DNA of 64,000 bases, taken from an uncultured Alphaproteobacteria bacterium. Lineage in GTDB: Bacteria > Pseudomonadota > Alphaproteobacteria > RF32 > CAG-239. The stretch's first letter is position 1, and every line of letters starts with the position of its first letter. The DNA lies in contig CAKQPS010000001.1 of NCBI GenBank assembly GCA_934270475.1, positions 349,053 to 413,052 of the forward strand, given 5' to 3'. Position numbers and translations under genes: made by a program. Below, piece after piece: positions 60,159 through 64,000 of this stretch. Below the pieces are notes generated by a model that saw nothing but the letters and a program-made list of their open reading frames with translations, was not told where the DNA came from and did not search any database.

Positions 60159-60459
60159 TTTTGTTCTCCCTGTTGGTTTTGCCGCGGCGTTGGCGAGATT
60201 TTTTCTGCGGTTTTGCCGGCTCGGCGATATTTTGTTTGAGATGCAGCTTTTGTTTAATAAAATTAGAAATCCTGACAATGAAATTGGTATATTTGTTTTG
60301 CGGAACGCCGACCAGCAGCAAACCGGCAAGCAATACTAAAATAAAGCTGATTTTAGCCGAATAGGCAAAGAAACTTGTGCCGATAATATCTAAGGCGTGA
60401 AAGCTCACTAGAGAAAACACGACAATAAACATTAGCAATGTAAGAAAAATCGATTTCAT
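60151..60459 (-). CDS. Small two-span membrane protein of the cluster
   Basis: A 102-residue protein with two hydrophobic segments (about 3-24 and 34-52) and a basic cytoplasmic tail (PAKPQKKSRQRRGKTNRE). It is not recognised. It sits between two large VirB6-like genes: 34 bases after the upstream stop and overlapping the next start by eight bases, so it is co-translated. Small two-span proteins are common accessory parts of secretion channels. Confidence 0.75.
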   Translation of the reverse strand: MKSIFLTLLMFIVVFSLVSFHALDIIGTSFFAYSAKISFILVLLAGLLLVGVPQNKYTNFIVRISNFIKQKLHLKQNIAEPAKPQKKSRQRRGKTNRENKNV

Positions 60460-60493
60460 AATTTTTTACCTTTTCAGTTTTGTTAGCCTGATT

Positions 60494-62743
60494 TTACGAT
60501 TTTGAACCACCGCCGTTCGGTTTTGCGTCGCCGCCGGATTTATCCTTATTTCCGCCGCCGGATTCTTCTTTGTTTCCATCTTCGGCGCCGCCTTCTTCTG
60601 AGCCTTCGGCGTTGCGACCGCCGGCAATTCGGGCTTTGCTGCCAATACCTAACTTACCGGAAATATTTTTCATTCCGGCAGATACTTTGTTAGCGACAGT
60701 CTGAGCTGCACCAGTAATGCCGGCAGCTTCGGCCATAGCTCCGCTCGCAGAGCCAACTAATTTAGCTCCTTTAATGGCAGCCGGTTTTACAACAGCCGTA
60801 GCCGCGCTTGCAGCAGTACCGCCAAGTTTTGAGCCCATGTCTCCAGTTGGAACGCCGCCGCTGGCAAAACGGTCTGTGACGCTCGAAAGCTTTGATACTA
60901 ATTTCATGGAAATCATACAGCAAACCAGCAAAATTAGCATTTGCAAACCGTTTATGTTCATCGCCTCTTCCAACGCATCGGTATCGTTGCTGTTCAGCCA
61001 TACTTCCAGCTGATTTTTATCCAAACCGGAAGTAAGCGCCGCCTCTATCAATTCAATTACCGAAGCTAAAAGCACACCCATTATAATAAAGCGGAAACAT
61101 ACGTTCAAAATCATATTCCAACCGGTTTTAGTGTAGCCGGAAGTTATTTTGAATGGCCAGCAAGCAATCAAGAATGGCAGCAGGCAGGCGATTATGCCCA
61201 AATGAATAGCTATATCCAACAGGTAGAAACCAACAGCCAGCATTATCATCAAACCAAAGGCAAAAATGAGAATGCCCTCAATCAACATCTGCCAATGCGG
61301 CAGCACATACCAGGTTTTATTTACCCAGGAATTACAATACAGGGAACGTCCAATTGCCGGAAAAGTAGATGTTTTGGCATTGTAGGATTCTACTGCACCC
61401 ATAACTTTTTTCAAAAAATCGGCTGTGAGCAAATTGTTTCCTTCTTCAAAAGAATCGTATTTGCTGGCAAAGCTTTCAATAACGCTTTGGTCGGCGCTGC
61501 TTGGAATTAACGAAAGCCCAAATTCAAAGCCGCTTTCGATTAACGGCGTTAAGCCAAGGTCATAAACAGTGCTCGGCAGTGCCAACAACCCTATGGCTAA
61601 GGCTACTTTGAAACCTTGCAACAAAAGAGTGTTTAAAAATTTACCGATAGTTTGTTTGGCAGGAGAAGCAATCAGCATTAAAACTTGATAGCCGATAAAT
61701 ATTAAAAAACCAAGCAATAACAGGTTAATTAGAGATTCGCTTAATGCTTCAAAAGCTCCGCCGGATAATTTTTGGTCTGCTTTCAAAATGGTTTCAAAAA
61801 TACCGCAAACCGGACAAAACGTAAAATCTGCCTCATATTCATTCAGTTGTTTGCATTCTGCATCGTTGATGTCGTCTTCTTGGAAAGTATCGTCTTTGAC
61901 TTCACAAGACAGAAGTTCGCCGGTGGAAGCGCAGGTGCAGTGGCTTTCAACTTGTTTTGACAGAGTGGTTAAATATTGGTGGGCTTTATCGCGGCTGGCA
62001 GAAAAAGCCCGACGATAATTCATTACAGTGTTAAAGGATTTTTGGCAGTCGGTTAATATTTCTATTTTAGCTTCTAATGCCTTGGAATGAGCCTTGGCTT
62101 CCGCTATTGCTTCGGCAGTTTGGGCGTTCTGCATTTCCGTTTTTCTGTCTTGGCGGTTATTTATATATTCATGCCGCGCGCTGTTAACATTTTCGATGTG
62201 GTATTTTATATCTATGTGCGTGTCTTTAAGCGCTTTATCTAAAACGTCAAAATGCCCTTGCAAGGCGGGAACGTACTTTTTAGCACCGATAGAAGCTCCG
62301 GCAGCGTCGTTGGCGTTAAATTTTAAATCGCTGGTTGTCAGCTCGTTGAAAGCAATTTTGGTTTTGTCAATGACGCCTAGGATGAAACCTTTTATCGCTT
62401 GACTGGTTTTTCCTATTAAAGTTTTCTTATCGCCAAGCTTAAAGTCCAGTTCCGACGGAGTAAAGCAAACCATTGTGCTGGAGTTTTTTTTCATGGCATC
62501 AAGGGCTTTTTTATATTCATCATAGTTTTGCTTCATATCAATCAGCTGCGAATCTGCTTGTTCGGCAATTTTTTTGTAATTGTCATCAGTTAATTCACAT
62601 TCTTTTGTGCCTGAGGTTAGTTCTTTGTCAGCAGTCTCGGCGGCATTGGCGGTCTGTATTGCCGCAAGCAAAACAAAACAGCATAAAAACACTGTTTTTA
62701 TAAAAAGGTTATTGTTTAATTTTTTTCTACCTTGCCAAATCAA
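60494..62743 (-). CDS. VirB6/TrbL-like membrane protein with long coiled-coil exported domain
   Basis: A 749-residue protein. The start is TTG 62743 with AAGGA eight bases upstream; it is supported because it gives a complete signal peptide (to about residue 34, ANA). Residues 45-265 are a periplasmic coiled coil rich in Lys, Glu and Ala. CPVC (310-313) in CPVCGIFETI precedes six or so membrane segments (about 335-640). LLDIAIHLGIIACLLPFLIA is shared in pattern with the 58197 product. The cytoplasmic tail is Gly/Ala-rich, then acidic and Gly/Lys-rich. It is the first gene of the cluster and is preceded by a promoter. Confidence 0.8.
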   Translation of the reverse strand: MIWQGRKKLNNNLFIKTVFLCCFVLLAAIQTANAAETADKELTSGTKECELTDDNYKKIAEQADSQLIDMKQNYDEYKKALDAMKKNSSTMVCFTPSELDFKLGDKKTLIGKTSQAIKGFILGVIDKTKIAFNELTTSDLKFNANDAAGASIGAKKYVPALQGHFDVLDKALKDTHIDIKYHIENVNSARHEYINNRQDRKTEMQNAQTAEAIAEAKAHSKALEAKIEILTDCQKSFNTVMNYRRAFSASRDKAHQYLTTLSKQVESHCTCASTGELLSCEVKDDTFQEDDINDAECKQLNEYEADFTFCPVCGIFETILKADQKLSGGAFEALSESLINLLLLGFLIFIGYQVLMLIASPAKQTIGKFLNTLLLQGFKVALAIGLLALPSTVYDLGLTPLIESGFEFGLSLIPSSADQSVIESFASKYDSFEEGNNLLTADFLKKVMGAVESYNAKTSTFPAIGRSLYCNSWVNKTWYVLPHWQMLIEGILIFAFGLMIMLAVGFYLLDIAIHLGIIACLLPFLIACWPFKITSGYTKTGWNMILNVCFRFIIMGVLLASVIELIEAALTSGLDKNQLEVWLNSNDTDALEEAMNINGLQMLILLVCCMISMKLVSKLSSVTDRFASGGVPTGDMGSKLGGTAASAATAVVKPAAIKGAKLVGSASGAMAEAAGITGAAQTVANKVSAGMKNISGKLGIGSKARIAGGRNAEGSEEGGAEDGNKEESGGGNKDKSGGDAKPNGGGSKS

Positions 62744-62782
62744 TACCGTAGTCCTTGAAGATTATAGCCTTGTTTAATGGCT

Positions 62783-62791
62783 ATTATAGCA
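62783..62791 (-). promoter_or_regulatory. Extended -10 promoter of the secretion-like cluster
   Basis: On the minus strand TGCTATAAT is a perfect extended -10 element, about 40 bases before the TTG start. No good -35 is visible at the right distance. A second TATAAT lies at 62761-62766, too close to the start to be the main promoter. Confidence 0.55.
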
Positions 62792-62851
62792 CAAACTTAG
62801 GGCAGATTATATGACAATATCGTTAAATATTCGTAATCAAAGAGAGAGTAT

Positions 62852-63718
62852 TTATTTTTTTTCGGCAGCTGAAGCCTGCGGGAGTTTATCGTTGCAGACA
62901 AAGTATCGGCAGATTTTGCCTAGTTCAGGGGCATTCAGAGGAAAAAACCTTGGTGCGTTTATGGTTTGTACATCGTCGGCATAGGAACTTTCGCTGGGCG
63001 GAGTCTGAAATGGGAAACTTTCATAGCGGCTGAGAATTTTTTTTATCAGCTGCGTATAAACAGGCGGATAAAAAAGCAGGCTATGCTTAATTTCTTTAGG
63101 CAGCTTAGGCAGTTCCAGCGCTTTTTTAGGGGTAATATAAATTAACATCGGACCTAAAATTTTGCGGAGAAAGTTGGAACGGCACAGCAAATCCGCCAAA
63201 TCACTGCCGGAATTGAGCGGGTTTATATCCAGCACTCCGGCAATATGATATGCGCGGTAGTCGTCAACTTGCGAGAGGAATCGACGCAGCAGTAAACAGC
63301 CAGCGCCGTTAGTTATAAAGTGCAGCTTTCCTTGAGTATTTAAGTTTTTTATAAACGAGCAGAGCAGATCTGCTTGATAGTTTAAGTTTTTGTGCAGAAA
63401 AGGATAGTTGAAAGCAATTATGTTGGCTTTTAAATCTTTTAGCGATTCGGCGATTCTTTTCATAGAGAATTTTGTGCGTCCGAAGTTGTGCAATAAGATA
63501 ACCGAATCGGAATATGGTGATTCTAATTCGTAGGCGTCTATATATTTTAAAAGTGTATTTTTGCAGTCTTCAAAGCTGCCGGAGCCGCGTCTGATAGAAT
63601 AATTATCCAACAGTCGGTATTTTTTGGTGCGGATATGACGCTGAATTACCCAATTTTGGTAATTAAAAACGTCTTCCCAAAAGAATCGACCGCCAAATGT
63701 AAAAAAATCAAACTTCAT
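62852..63718 (-). CDS. Lipase-like alpha/beta hydrolase fold protein lacking the nucleophile serine
   Basis: A 288-residue cytoplasmic protein that follows the lipase plan: VILLHNFGRTKFSMKRIAE (about 75-93) as the oxyanion-hole strand and helix, NIIAFNYPF, then the elbow FITNGAGCLLLRRFL where active lipases have a G-x-S-x-G motif such as HSMGG, and INPLNSGSDLADLL, which resembles the P-N-x-G-S-E-L-A-D loop of lipases. The Ser position reads Gly, so it is probably an inactive scaffold or regulator, or uses another residue. It lies about 110 bases upstream of the secretion-like cluster on the same strand, so it may be linked. Confidence 0.65.
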   Translation of the reverse strand: MKFDFFTFGGRFFWEDVFNYQNWVIQRHIRTKKYRLLDNYSIRRGSGSFEDCKNTLLKYIDAYELESPYSDSVILLHNFGRTKFSMKRIAESLKDLKANIIAFNYPFLHKNLNYQADLLCSFIKNLNTQGKLHFITNGAGCLLLRRFLSQVDDYRAYHIAGVLDINPLNSGSDLADLLCRSNFLRKILGPMLIYITPKKALELPKLPKEIKHSLLFYPPVYTQLIKKILSRYESFPFQTPPSESSYADDVQTINAPRFFPLNAPELGKICRYFVCNDKLPQASAAEKK

Positions 63719-64000
63719 AACGAATCTCCAAACGAATCTTTACGAATCTTGCTAAAAATAAATTAAAAAAATGTTAACTTTTTGATTTATTGAGCTTTTT
63801 ATGCTGAGGGAAATTAGCCGTATAAGAAGGGGAAGCCGATATTGTGGGTAATCAGAATTGAAATGCCGTAAAAAAGGTTTAAATTTAATTTTTCGTAAAA
63901 ACAGAGAGTTAGGCAAGTTGGATAAAAAAAGTAAAAAAAATGAAAAAAAGTTATTGACTTTGTGGAGGGATTATTCTATACAGTCAATCACCGGCTGATG
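63719..64000 (+). other. Right-edge intergenic stretch
   Basis: These 282 bases hold no gene. They are AT-rich with A-tracts, contain the upstream region of the lipase-like gene on the minus strand, and end with a strong plus-strand promoter at 63954-63982. Confidence 0.5.
63954..63982 (+). promoter_or_regulatory. Strong sigma70-type promoter reading out of the window
   Basis: TTGACT (63954-63959), 17 bases, TATACA (63977-63982). The -35 is the same as that of tRNA-His. The transcript would begin near 63990, so the gene or RNA lies beyond the edge. Confidence 0.6.

Noticed and set aside
60159..60329. Upstream extension of the 58197 gene
   Set aside because: It overlaps the 60151 gene, has no signal peptide, and a good start with GGGAG and a signal peptide exists at 60158.
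43184..62743. Integrative element or prophage
   Set aside because: There is no integrase, transposase, relaxase, tRNA-flanking direct repeat or phage structural gene; base and codon use look like the neighbours.

Overview
The window looks like chromosomal DNA of a moderately AT-rich alphaproteobacterium that uses the standard genetic code. The markers are a CckA-type hybrid kinase beside an HdaA-like ATPase, a MipZ-like ATPase, a miaB-phoH-ybeY-lnt block, the TIGR01459-type HAD protein, an LptM-like lipoprotein beside a TlpA-like protein, and tRNA-His. Genus cannot be read from sequence alone. The rows of VirB6/TrbL-like proteins recall host-associated alphaproteobacteria (inference). No insertion sequence, prophage, integrase or CRISPR array is visible.

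Layout. 0-8 kb: a BPL_N protein, an orphan gene, the start of a division cluster (mraZ-rsmH-ftsL-ftsI, with a phased MraZ box upstream), pal, a second orphan and cpoB. 8-12 kb: tilS, HAD, HIT and kdsB. 12-20 kb, minus strand: a membrane protein, hdaA, cckA, phosphoglucomutase, mipZ-like and a D,D-carboxypeptidase with a SPOR domain. tRNA-His follows on the plus strand. 20-30 kb: a third orphan, a nitronate monooxygenase-like protein, a kinase/PP2C/VWA triad (Yeg or TerY-P type), a 44-residue LptM-like lipoprotein, tlpA-like, a YqaA/DedA-like protein, folD, yggU, yggT and a TerB-like pair. 30-36 kb: miaB, phoH, ybeY, lnt and a GT-C-like membrane protein. 36-42.7 kb: a nine-gene N-type ATPase operon (atpD-C-Q-R-B-E-F-A-G). 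It has no separate delta gene, but the b subunit carries a delta-like tail. 42.8-43.06 kb: a promoter-to-terminator interval full of hairpins, probably a structured non-coding RNA.

43.2-62.7 kb is the most unusual region: thirteen same-strand genes that look like an undescribed envelope machine. It holds a secretin-like lipoprotein and several large VirB6/TrbL-like membrane proteins. One of these is fused to an M23 peptidase, one to a SleB-type hydrolase, and one starts with a lipobox. Four of the membrane proteins share a CxxC motif just before the first membrane segment. The cluster also has a Pro-rich repeat protein, a two-HTH regulator with an S24-like tail, and a chimera that a tandem duplication explains. 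No secretion ATPase is in the window, so the machine would need parts encoded elsewhere. A lipase-like protein lacking its nucleophile serine lies just upstream, and a strong promoter reads out of the right edge.
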